Below, one piece after another: positions 48,366-55,332 of a DNA stretch of 55,454 nt. Position 1 is the stretch's first letter. Each line of letters starts with the position of its first letter. The DNA lies in the NCBI GenBank assembly GCA_944389275.1, contig CALXLT010000007.1:1-55454 (forward strand), in the 5' to 3' direction. Under the pieces are notes generated by a model. That model saw nothing but the letters and a program-made list of their open reading frames with translations. It searched no databases and was not told where the DNA came from. Made by a program: the position numbers and the translations under genes. Source of the DNA: an uncultured Spirochaetaceae bacterium. GTDB lineage: Bacteria; Spirochaetota; Spirochaetia; Sphaerochaetales; Sphaerochaetaceae.

Positions 48366-50282
48366 TTACTCTGCCACGATGCTCTCGGCTTCCTCTATCC
48401 AGGCCGCGGCGGAGGCATCGGATGGCATCCTCCAGTCCGAGCGAGGAGAGAACGTGACCGTTCCGACCTTTGGCCCGTCAGGAAGGCAGCTGCGCTTGAA
48501 CTGCTGGGCGAAGAACCTGCGGATGAAGATCACAAGCCACTTTCTGATCGTCTCTCCAGAGTACTCATCCTTGAATGCGATCCTTGCCAGGCGGTAGATC
48601 TTCCCTGGCGCGAAGCCGAAGCGGATCATGTAGTAAAGGAAGAAGTCATGGAGCTCATACGGTCCGACTATATCCTCGGTCACCTGTGAGATCTTCCCGT
48701 CCTTCGCGGGCAGGAGCTCCGGGGATACTGGCGTGTCGAGGATATCATAAAGGACATCAGCCTCCTCCTTCTTTGATGTGTCTGCGGTATAGCGAACAAG
48801 ATACCTCACCAAGGTCTTCGGGATAGAGGAGTTCACCCCATACATGCTCATGTGGTCCCCGTTGTACGTGGCCCAGCCAAGCGCGAGCTCCGAAAGGTCT
48901 CCCGTGCCGATGACGATGCCACCGGTCTTGTTCGCGATATCCATCAGCACCTGCGTGCGCTCCCTTGCCTGAGAGTTCTCATAGGTCACGGACAGGTCAT
49001 CCTTATCCTGCCCTATATCCTCAAAATGCTGCAGCACGCTCTTCGTGATATCAACAGTACGGAACGATACACCAAGGGACTCAGCAAGGCGCTCTGCGTT
49101 GGACTTCGTCCTCTCTGTTGTCCCGAAGCATGGCATCGTCACCGCTATGATATCCTTCAGGTCCCTCTTGAGGATGATGAACGCGTTGACAGCAACTAGG
49201 AGCGCGAGCGTCGAGTCCAGCCCTCCCGAGAGCCCTATCACAGCCTTTGCGGCATGGGATGCCTCAAGGCGCCTCGCAAGCCCCAGCGCCTGCAGTGAGA
49301 GGATGAGGCGGCATCTCTCTGCCCTCTCCTTGTCATTATCAGGAACGAACGGATGGCGAGGGAATATCCTGGAAAGCGTTGTCTTCTCCAAACGAAGCGA
49401 GAACGAAACCATCTCATACCCCTCATCCTTAGACGCATAGGTATTCATCCTGATTCTCTCCGAGATAAGCTTCTCCGTATCGATCTCGGAGATGACCATA
49501 TCTCCACCAAGGAACGATGTGCCGGATGCAAGGAGCGAACCATTCTCCGCGATGAGATTGCTGCCGATGAAGACCATGTCAGTGGTGCTCTCCCCATATG
49601 AGGCATCGGCATAGACATAGCCAGCTGCAAGACGCGCTGAAGTGGACTGCACGAGGCTCTTCCTGTACTCAGCCTTGCCGATGACCTCATCGGACGCGGA
49701 GAGATTCACGATGATTGTCGCCCCGTTCTCCGCAAGGTGTATGCATGGCGGATCCGGAACCCAAAGGTCCTCGCATATCTCAGCACCAACTGAGAGCGTT
49801 GGCATAGTATTACAAGAAAGAATTATCTTACGACCAAAGGGAACGACATCACCTAGGATCTCAACTTTGACATTCTCCTCAGGTGATGGCGTGAACCACC
49901 TTGTCTCATAGAACTCACCATATGCTGGAAGATTCTTCTTCGCGATAAGAGCAAGGATATGGCCGCCCTTGATGGCAGCAGCTGTGTTGTAGAGCTTACC
50001 CTTATATTCAAATGGATAGCCAACGAAGATAAGAGCATCCAACGCAGAGCTTGCCTTCACTATCCTCTCAAGCCCTTCCGTGGCGCTCTTTCGAAGGCTT
50101 TTCTGGAAAAACAGATCCTGTGCCGTATAGCCGGTGATGGAAAGCTCAGGGAAGACAAGGACCTTGACGCCCTTCTCCGCTCCGCTTCTCATCATCTCTA
50201 TTATCCTATCACAATTGAAGGCAGGATCAGAAACCCTGAGAACAGGGGAAGCTGCCCCGACCTTTATAAATCCATCGTTCAT
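48366..50282 (-). CDS. nadE: Glutamine-dependent NAD+ synthetase
   Basis: A 638-residue two-domain enzyme. The N-terminal nitrilase-fold glutaminase (~1-290) has LVFPELSITGYTAQDLF (Glu), IAKKNLPAYGEFYE (Lys) and LSVGAEICEDLWVPDPPC (Cys). The C-terminal synthetase (~330-638) has the PP-loop VIGLSGGLDSTLALLVA and IVIGTGDLSELALGWATYNGDH. It amidates nicotinic acid adenine dinucleotide with glutamine-derived ammonia. Monocistronic. The ATG has no Shine-Dalgarno; TACTAT lies exactly six bases upstream. Confidence 0.95.
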   Translation of the reverse strand: MNDGFIKVGAASPVLRVSDPAFNCDRIIEMMRSGAEKGVKVLVFPELSITGYTAQDLFFQKSLRKSATEGLERIVKASSALDALIFVGYPFEYKGKLYNTAAAIKGGHILALIAKKNLPAYGEFYETRWFTPSPEENVKVEILGDVVPFGRKIILSCNTMPTLSVGAEICEDLWVPDPPCIHLAENGATIIVNLSASDEVIGKAEYRKSLVQSTSARLAAGYVYADASYGESTTDMVFIGSNLIAENGSLLASGTSFLGGDMVISEIDTEKLISERIRMNTYASKDEGYEMVSFSLRLEKTTLSRIFPRHPFVPDNDKERAERCRLILSLQALGLARRLEASHAAKAVIGLSGGLDSTLALLVAVNAFIILKRDLKDIIAVTMPCFGTTERTKSNAERLAESLGVSFRTVDITKSVLQHFEDIGQDKDDLSVTYENSQARERTQVLMDIANKTGGIVIGTGDLSELALGWATYNGDHMSMYGVNSSIPKTLVRYLVRYTADTSKKEEADVLYDILDTPVSPELLPAKDGKISQVTEDIVGPYELHDFFLYYMIRFGFAPGKIYRLARIAFKDEYSGETIRKWLVIFIRRFFAQQFKRSCLPDGPKVGTVTFSPRSDWRMPSDASAAAWIEEAESIVAE

Positions 50283-50288
50283 ATCTCG

Positions 50289-50294
50289 ATAGTA
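50289..50294 (-). promoter_or_regulatory. -10 element of nadE (leaderless start)
   Basis: TACTAT on the minus strand, then six bases, then the nadE ATG at 50282. The expected -35 position falls in the hairpin at 50312-50341 and matches poorly. Confidence 0.45.
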
Positions 50295-50311
50295 TCATAA
50301 GGATAAGATAA

Positions 50312-50341
50312 GAGCCATTCCGCACAGGCTAAGAATGGCTC
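50312..50341 (-). terminator. Terminator upstream of nadE
   Basis: GAGCCATTC (50312-50320) and GAATGGCTC (50333-50341) make a 9-bp perfect stem with a 12-base loop; the minus-strand tail is TTATCTTATCC. It probably ends transcription coming from the accessory genes before nadE. About 140 bases between it and the HTH gene (50342-50480) hold only a short CAGC/GCTG hairpin and no gene I can support. Confidence 0.6.
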
Positions 50342-50480
50342 AGCATCAAAAATTGATTCAAAAGACCTGGAACATACATTTCCAAATCAAATGTCCGCTT
50401 TCATTAAGGACCCAGCATCGCTGCTGAGCCCAAAAGCATAAAATATTCCGGAAGAGTTATTCTCTTCTTCCCTATTTCAT

Positions 50481-50684
50481 CTAGGAAAGCATCTCGCTCC
50501 CCCTGTACGCCCAGGACGTGTCCCCTGAAGCATACTTGCGCCTGTAGTCCCTCACGGTATAGGTGTTGAGACCGGTTATTGTCGCCGTCCTCTTGTACCC
50601 GTTTCCCTTCTCGAAGAGCTCCAGGCATTCAAGCTTCTTCTCGTTGGGGATCCTGGACCTTCCGATATTGGATCTCTCCTCCAT
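50481..50684 (-). CDS. Orphan transposase-type helix-turn-helix protein (probable IS remnant)
   Basis: A 67-residue protein: EKKLECLELFEKGNGYKRTATITGLNTYTVRDYRRKYASGDTSWA looks like the N-terminal HTH of IS3-group OrfA or related transposases (helix, turn, recognition helix TYTVRDYRRKY). No catalytic transposase domain follows, and no inverted repeats are evident. It has a good Shine-Dalgarno (GGGGAGG). It may be a decayed insertion sequence, or a free-standing HTH protein. The flanking DNA has the odd palindrome-rich stretch around 50696-50727 (TCTCGAGA and a GGGC/GCCC hairpin). Confidence 0.5.
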   Translation of the reverse strand: MEERSNIGRSRIPNEKKLECLELFEKGNGYKRTATITGLNTYTVRDYRRKYASGDTSWAYRGSEMLS

Positions 50685-50753
50685 CTTCAGCCTCCCCTCT
50701 CGAGATGGGCCCTAGTTATCTAGAGCCCCTTTGTATCCCGTTAGGGAGATTAA

Positions 50754-52094
50754 TCAGACAAGCGACTCTGTTGTAGGATACTCAAGAACAACCTCTCCAA
50801 GCGGAGCAAGCTTCGTATCTGCACCAGTTCCAACAAGAGCAGGACCAGCTTCTGTAAGGATATCAGCTGTTACAGAACCCTTATCAGTTGCAGGAGCTAC
50901 GGCATAAGTGTTGGTACCTGTGAAAGCTGTAAACTTGCCGCCTGTAGCAGTAATTTTTGCATTAGATGATGTGATAGTACCTGTTACACCTTCAAGAACA
51001 ATCTCTTCGAAATCCTCAGAAAGCTTTGTACCGCTTGTATCACCATAGACAGCGAAGGTTCCAGAGATTGTAAATGTCTTAGGAACAAACTCACCAGATG
51101 TAGCACCTGCGGCAGCCGCAGCAAATTCAACTGTGAGCTGATTTACTTTCACAGACTGAGAATCACCTGCAAGTATGTAGTTAGCAGCAGCAGGAACAGC
51201 ATAAGAAACAGAAGCTGTAGCCTTAGTAGAAGCTGTACCATCTGCATATGTTAGAGTTCCAACATTAGGAGCAATGAAATCTGTGATTATCGTCGTAAAA
51301 TCATCTCCGAGGATGACATCAGCTACAACAGAGTTCATCAGCTTCTTTGCAGCAAGCTGCTGGGCCTTGATATAGGAAGCATATGTCTCAGCCTTTGCTG
51401 ATGAAGCAGGCACTTTGTTGTTAAGCAGAGCAAAAAGCTTTGCTGAATCAACAGGCTCATCACCAAGTGTCACCTTGATTCCATCAGCTTTTTCTGGAAG
51501 AAGATACTTCGAAGGAGCTGTGACAGCAACCTGTGAAACCTTTCCGGTAGAACGAGTCACTGTTACAATACCTGCTGTTGAACCATCACCTACTACTGTA
51601 CCGGAGATAGTGCCTTCAAGAACTGCAACATTCTCATTGGAATCAATACCAGTTGTTGAGAACTTGTATTCATAACCGGAAAGTCTGATAACCTTATTCT
51701 CTGTTGCTGCAGCATTTGGGGTAATATCAACGCCCTTGAGAGTAATGGTTACCTGAGTATCATCAGTGTATCCTTCAATGCCATCCTCAAGCTTGATGAC
51801 CTTAGAGATTGTTGTATAATCATCACTGATTGTAACATCTTTGATAGGATCACCATTAGCATCAAGAAGATTGCCTGAGAGTGCATTTATCGCAATAGTT
51901 GAGAAATTCGTACCCAAAGTCGAACCTTCAACCATCGATGAAATTGCAGAAGCGATAGTAGCAATCTGAGTATCAGAAATCACTGGTCCCTGTGTCTGCT
52001 CTTCATCACCAGCCGGTGTATTGCTGCTGTTGTCACATGCTACAAAGCTAAAAAGCATAGCAAGAGACAGCAATGCAATCAAAATCTTTTTCAT
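50754..52094 (-). CDS. Surface lipoprotein, Ala/Thr-rich, unknown family
   Basis: A 446-residue lipoprotein. The signal MKKILIALLSLAMLFSFVAC has a lipobox ending in Cys20, typical of spirochaete lipoproteins; an acidic/Asn/Ser linker follows (DNSSNTPAGDEEQTQG). The mature part is low in charge and aromatic residues and rich in Thr, Ser, Ala, Gly and Val, with repeated strand-like segments (TISDDYTTISKVIKLEDGIEG, VLEGTISGTVVGDGSTAGIVTVTRSTG, TFTISGTFAVYGDTSG), suggesting stacked beta structure. Composition is clearly more AT-rich than the chromosomal neighbours. The gene has GGAGG before the ATG and a G9 tract in its putative promoter, so it may be phase-variable. No function assigned. Confidence 0.85.
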   Translation of the reverse strand: MKKILIALLSLAMLFSFVACDNSSNTPAGDEEQTQGPVISDTQIATIASAISSMVEGSTLGTNFSTIAINALSGNLLDANGDPIKDVTISDDYTTISKVIKLEDGIEGYTDDTQVTITLKGVDITPNAAATENKVIRLSGYEYKFSTTGIDSNENVAVLEGTISGTVVGDGSTAGIVTVTRSTGKVSQVAVTAPSKYLLPEKADGIKVTLGDEPVDSAKLFALLNNKVPASSAKAETYASYIKAQQLAAKKLMNSVVADVILGDDFTTIITDFIAPNVGTLTYADGTASTKATASVSYAVPAAANYILAGDSQSVKVNQLTVEFAAAAAGATSGEFVPKTFTISGTFAVYGDTSGTKLSEDFEEIVLEGVTGTITSSNAKITATGGKFTAFTGTNTYAVAPATDKGSVTADILTEAGPALVGTGADTKLAPLGEVVLEYPTTESLV

Positions 52095-52129
52095 TCTTCA
52101 AATCCTCCGAATTGAAACTTTGTACCATT

Positions 52130-52160
52130 AGGCTACCCCCCCCCAGTACGTTTTTGTCAA
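52130..52160 (-). promoter_or_regulatory. Putative phase-variable promoter with G9 tract
   Basis: On the minus strand a perfect -35 TTGACA (52160-52155) is followed by ten bases and then nine consecutive G (52144-52136), then TAGCCTAAT. With nine G the spacer to TAGCCT is 19 bp, longer than the 17-bp optimum; loss of two G would restore 17. The -10 itself is weak. Slippage in such tracts changes promoter spacing in several pathogens, and G tracts upstream of Treponema pallidum tpr genes affect their transcription. Confidence 0.55.
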
Positions 52161-52281
52161 GTGCTTTTTGCAGTTTTCTCAACTTTTTTGATGTTTGAAT
52201 ATTGGTTTTTATTTCGTTGTATTTATGGAAGTTAGTATTTTGCTTAGGTTTTTATGTAACCTTTTTCTCTCATTGTTGTTT

Positions 52282-52308
52282 AAGGCCCACCTTGTATCGA
52301 TGGGCCTT
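52282..52308. terminator. Terminator-like hairpin after the small lipoprotein gene
   Basis: AAGGCCCA (52282-52289) and TGGGCCTT (52301-52308) form an 8-bp stem with an 11-base loop, just past the stop of the 52313-52711 gene. There is no U tract on the minus strand. The ~130 bases beyond it (52145-52281) are very T-rich on the plus strand and hold no gene I can support. Confidence 0.5.
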
Positions 52309-52312
52309 TGCG

Positions 52313-52711
52313 TCATTCTTCGTATGTATAGATTAAGGGATCCTTATCAGATCTTGTAAGCGTGATGGTTTTGTTTTGTTCTACTGTCACCGTTATGGTT
52401 GCTCTGCCCAGACGATACTTGTTGTTTGTAAGTTCTACGGTCTCTTCTTCTCCTGTCTCTGATACTGCAGTAATACTGCTTTCATTTGGAATTATCTCTA
52501 CAGCATCTATGGCAAGGTAATCATCAGTGTTGCCTGACGTGTAGAAGTAGCCGGGTTCCTTTGTTTCCTCTTCCGAGGGGCGCTGGGTTGTCTGGTCTTC
52601 ATTGCCTTTGTCATAGTCCAGGCCGAACAGCGTACATAGGTCACAGGATGCGATGAGCATTAACGTTGTTAGAAGCAATGCTCCCGTTCTTATCTTTCTA
52701 GAGGCTTTCAT
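52313..52711 (-). CDS. Small lipoprotein, unknown family
   Basis: A 132-residue lipoprotein with signal KIRTGALLLTTLMLIASC (lipobox LIAS-C at ~Cys23). A Glu/Thr/Pro-rich linker (DKGNEDQTTQRPSEEETKEPG) leads to a small beta domain (YLAIDAVEIIPNESSITAVSETGEEETVELTNNKYRLGRATITVTVEQNKTITLTRSD). It is transcribed toward the larger lipoprotein gene but separated by a hairpin and the G9 promoter. A strong GGAGGAGGG precedes the ATG. I recognise no family. Confidence 0.75.
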   Translation of the reverse strand: MKASRKIRTGALLLTTLMLIASCDLCTLFGLDYDKGNEDQTTQRPSEEETKEPGYFYTSGNTDDYLAIDAVEIIPNESSITAVSETGEEETVELTNNKYRLGRATITVTVEQNKTITLTRSDKDPLIYTYEE

Positions 52712-52932
52712 TTCCCTCCTCCTTTAGTATCAGGCTCTGATGGTTTTAGAGAGACGTCAAAGATGTTTGGTTTTATTCGCGATAGCTATTGCGGAATAAG
52801 CGGAAAGTGCCTCGCGCGCGTATATACAGCATCTTGGCTACTGCTGCAAGGTTTTGTTAGCATTTCTTTTCTATGTATGGGATTATTTTTATTTCGTGCT
52901 AGATTTAGGAAACCGTTGGCGTACACTATGTA

Positions 52933-52938
52933 TATAAT
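52933..52938 (+). promoter_or_regulatory. -10 element of the 302-aa hypothetical gene
   Basis: A perfect TATAAT 20 bases before the ATG at 52958; no good -35. The 246-bp gap from 52712 to 52957 is AT-rich. An open frame continues upstream through it, but its hydrophobic residues look like chance translation. Confidence 0.4.
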
Positions 52939-52957
52939 CACACAAAAGAAGGTTAAG

Positions 52958-53866
52958 ATGCATTACAGATCATATGATCTCAGCTTCGGACACGCTGCTG
53001 ACCCGCTTAAGGCGTTCGGGAAGCAGTACTTCGTGGGGCTCAAGGCGATAGCCAACAAGCTGGGATTCGGCAGCGTAAGGGATTTCTATTTATCATTCAC
53101 CGAGGATGGTTTCAAAGGCAGTGTTCCGGAGAGCCTCAGGCAGTATGAGGTGGAGCTAGATAGGGCCGCAAGCCTCGCGCTCATCACGGAGGCTAATGGC
53201 AATGCTTCCAAGTACAGGATAGCGGAGCTTTACGCCAACCATCATAGTTCCAATACATATGGCTTTTGGAAGGGAAACGCAAAGCTTCGCTTGTCATCGC
53301 TGCTAACAAAGCTTCCCCCGGATGCTGTCATCGGTGATTTCCTCTGGAAACTTGAGGAAAGGGCGAAGAAGAGAGTGATCGAGGATGTTAAGGTAAGGTG
53401 CTATTCAGATGGATATTTCTACCAGGGACTGCCATCGGAGGTGATGCTTGTCACATGGCTGAGAGAGTGCGCTGTGGGTATCAGCACAGGGCTATCCGCG
53501 ACATATTACGCCTCTGCCATGTCCTCGGAGTTCGTGAATCCTCACATAAGCACATTGCAGGGTATCTCAGCATGGTGGGGAATGAGCCTAAGGGCATTCA
53601 TCCTCGCTATCGAGAAGGATGAGCTCTTGTTCATTCCATCTCATTACCGGAAAGATTCTGCAGACAATTCAAAGAGGGCGCTACTTGAGCGCACTCTCCT
53701 CCATTCTGACTACAGATCCTGGTATGAGCTTGCAATGTCATTCCCGGAGGAGAAGAGGATAGCGGTGAAGAACCTCCCCTCTACCCCATCCTCGGACATA
53801 AGCATCTGCACGTTGCTTTCAGTCCTCGAGCACCTTGAGATGAGGCTCTCGGATATCATCATATGA
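52958..53866 (+). CDS. Hypothetical protein (302 aa)
   Basis: A 302-residue soluble, mainly helical protein with no signal or membrane segment and no motif I recognise. It has a conserved-looking hydrophobic core (GISTGLSATYYASAMSSEFVNPHISTLQGISAWWGMSLRAFILAIEKDELLF, ~178-230). ATG 52958 is chosen because AAGAAGGT and TATAAT lie upstream; a longer frame from 52763 would add an implausible hydrophobic leader. Its 3' end overlaps the convergent ATPase gene by 48 bp, unusual for this compact genome. Its composition is close to the chromosome's. Function unknown. Confidence 0.65.
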   Translation: MHYRSYDLSFGHAADPLKAFGKQYFVGLKAIANKLGFGSVRDFYLSFTEDGFKGSVPESLRQYEVELDRAASLALITEANGNASKYRIAELYANHHSSNTYGFWKGNAKLRLSSLLTKLPPDAVIGDFLWKLEERAKKRVIEDVKVRCYSDGYFYQGLPSEVMLVTWLRECAVGISTGLSATYYASAMSSEFVNPHISTLQGISAWWGMSLRAFILAIEKDELLFIPSHYRKDSADNSKRALLERTLLHSDYRSWYELAMSFPEEKRIAVKNLPSTPSSDISICTLLSVLEHLEMRLSDIII

Positions 53867-55195
53867 TCTATTCTTGATATACCGACGGAGAAGGAATGCA
53901 CAGAAGTATGGGAAAGTGTATATACCGTTGGCATATCCTATATTCCCGCCTGTCAGCTTTATGCCGTAGCGGATATCCGGATAATGATCGCTTTCAATCA
54001 GTGTCCTGAGAGACTTTGAGTACCCGTTTGAAGCCTTCACCTCAACAGGGATAAGGCTATTCTGGGAGCGGATGAAGAAATCCTCCTCAAGCGTTGAGTT
54101 CTCCCTCTTATAGTAATAAAGGCCACAGCCACTCTTACGAAGCGCCTCCGCCGCTATATTCTCATACAGCGCTCCCTTGTACACCCCAAGGTTCTTGTTT
54201 GCCCTCAGATCATCCTGGGCCTCATCATCAAGCATCGCGACCAGAAGCCCTGTATCTGCCATGTAAAGCTTGTATTTCGTGTCATCATAGTTGCCTTTCA
54301 GCGGAAGCTCCGGGAAATTGAGGGCATAGCATACATTGATGATGCCCGCGTTAGCCAGCCATTCTATGCAGCCACGGTAATCCTTGAACTTAGCGTTCCT
54401 CTCGACCTTTGATATCTGGAACTTCTTGTTGTCCTTCGCGAGCTGCGCGGGGATATGGTCAAAGACATTGAGTATCCTGCCCTGATCAAGCCCTTCAGCG
54501 TATTTCGTTATATCTTCCCGATAATCATAGAGAAGCTGACGCTGGATCTGCAGGGATCCATCGAATGATCCTTTCTCGATATATGACGCAACAACCGCGG
54601 GCATTCCTCCGAGTATGGAGAAATAGAGGAAAAGCTGGTGGTATCTATCAGCCTTAAGGGCTGAGAAAGGCTCTATGGAGAGCATATGGTGAAGCATATC
54701 CTCGGTATCATCGCTGCCGTAGCCATTGGCCCAGAGGAATTCCTCAAAATCCATGGAAAACATCTCATAGTCCGTCTTGTACCCGACGCTCACGCTCTCG
54801 ATACGTTTATAATTGATGCCTAGAAGAGATCCAGAGGCGATCATGTCTACCTTGCCGCAGGAAGCGAAGGACTTGAATGATGTGGCTATCTCCGGGAAAT
54901 CCTGTATCTCATCGAAGAAGATGAGGGTCTTGCCAGGGATAATACGCTTTGCCGGATCTATGAATGTGATATTCCTTATTATGCTCTCAGCATCATATCC
55001 ATCAGCGATGATATTCCTGTATTTCGGCTCGATGATGAAATTGATCTCCACGACGCTTTCATAATGCTTGGAAGCGAATTCCCTGATAGACTCAGTCTTT
55101 CCTACCTGACGGCTTCCCCTTATGACAAGAGGCTTGTGTCCGCTGTCTTTCTTCCAATCCTCAAGATACGAATCTATCTTCCTTCTTAGATACAT
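53819..55195 (-). CDS. AAA-family ATPase with DUF4143 domain
   Basis: A 458-residue protein of the widespread AAA_14/DUF4143 group. Walker A is VIRGSRQVGKTESI (~24-37) and Walker B LIFFDEIQDFPEI (~90-102), followed by sensor-like MIASGSLLGI. The C-terminal DUF4143 domain (~200-440) includes YKLYMADTGLLVAML, GALYENIAAEALRKSG and YYYKRENSTLEEDFFIRSQNSLIPVEVKASNG, a nuclease-like (ExD-x-EVK) fold. Such genes are scattered and often multi-copy in anaerobes; their role is not established. The last ~15 residues run antisense to the neighbouring hypothetical gene. Confidence 0.88.
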   Translation of the reverse strand: MYLRRKIDSYLEDWKKDSGHKPLVIRGSRQVGKTESIREFASKHYESVVEINFIIEPKYRNIIADGYDAESIIRNITFIDPAKRIIPGKTLIFFDEIQDFPEIATSFKSFASCGKVDMIASGSLLGINYKRIESVSVGYKTDYEMFSMDFEEFLWANGYGSDDTEDMLHHMLSIEPFSALKADRYHQLFLYFSILGGMPAVVASYIEKGSFDGSLQIQRQLLYDYREDITKYAEGLDQGRILNVFDHIPAQLAKDNKKFQISKVERNAKFKDYRGCIEWLANAGIINVCYALNFPELPLKGNYDDTKYKLYMADTGLLVAMLDDEAQDDLRANKNLGVYKGALYENIAAEALRKSGCGLYYYKRENSTLEEDFFIRSQNSLIPVEVKASNGYSKSLRTLIESDHYPDIRYGIKLTGGNIGYANGIYTFPYFCAFLLRRYIKNRSYDDIREPHLKVLED

Positions 55196-55212
55196 AATGG
55201 CCCTACAGAGCC

Positions 55213-55241
55213 ATACTAATGTATAATCCTTAGCATTGCAA
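55213..55241 (-). promoter_or_regulatory. Promoter of the DUF4143 ATPase gene
   Basis: On the minus strand TTGCAA (55241-55236) and TAGTAT (55218-55213) are 17 bp apart, with the predicted start about 11 bases before the ATG at 55195. No strong Shine-Dalgarno is visible (TAGGG only). Confidence 0.55.
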
Positions 55242-55248
55242 CAAATTG

Positions 55249-55332
55249 CCGAAAAAATGAGCGAAATTTACCGGGATTGCTCCTAAAAAATGAGGGAAAT
55301 ATCGACTATATACACCTAAAATATGAGGGAAA
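55249..55332. repeat. Three 33-bp-spaced direct repeats (iteron-like)
   Basis: A motif close to CCTAAAAAATGAGGGAAAT occurs three times with its TGAG at 55258, 55291 and 55324, exactly 33 bp apart each time. The first copy has GCCG at its left and TGAGCG; the third has AAAATATGAGGGAAA and runs into the terminal repeat. The 14 bases between units are not conserved. The array lies between the ATPase promoter and the yitT terminator. Confidence 0.7.

Noticed and set aside
50404..50628. A second reading frame overlapping the orphan HTH gene as the rest of a frameshifted transposase.
   Set aside because: It shows no transposase catalytic motif and has no ribosome-binding site; it looks like a chance frame.
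52763..52957. N-terminal hydrophobic extension of the 302-aa hypothetical protein.
   Set aside because: No ribosome-binding site, atypical composition, and a TATAAT lies inside it just before the better start at 52958.
50481..55327. A defence island or toxin-antitoxin system built on the ATPase and the unknown gene.
   Set aside because: The genes are convergent, not an operon; DUF4143 ATPases are widespread without such a role, and no nuclease or toxin partner is recognised.
55249..55332. CRISPR array.
   Set aside because: Only three diverged copies with 14-bp gaps and no cas genes anywhere in the window.
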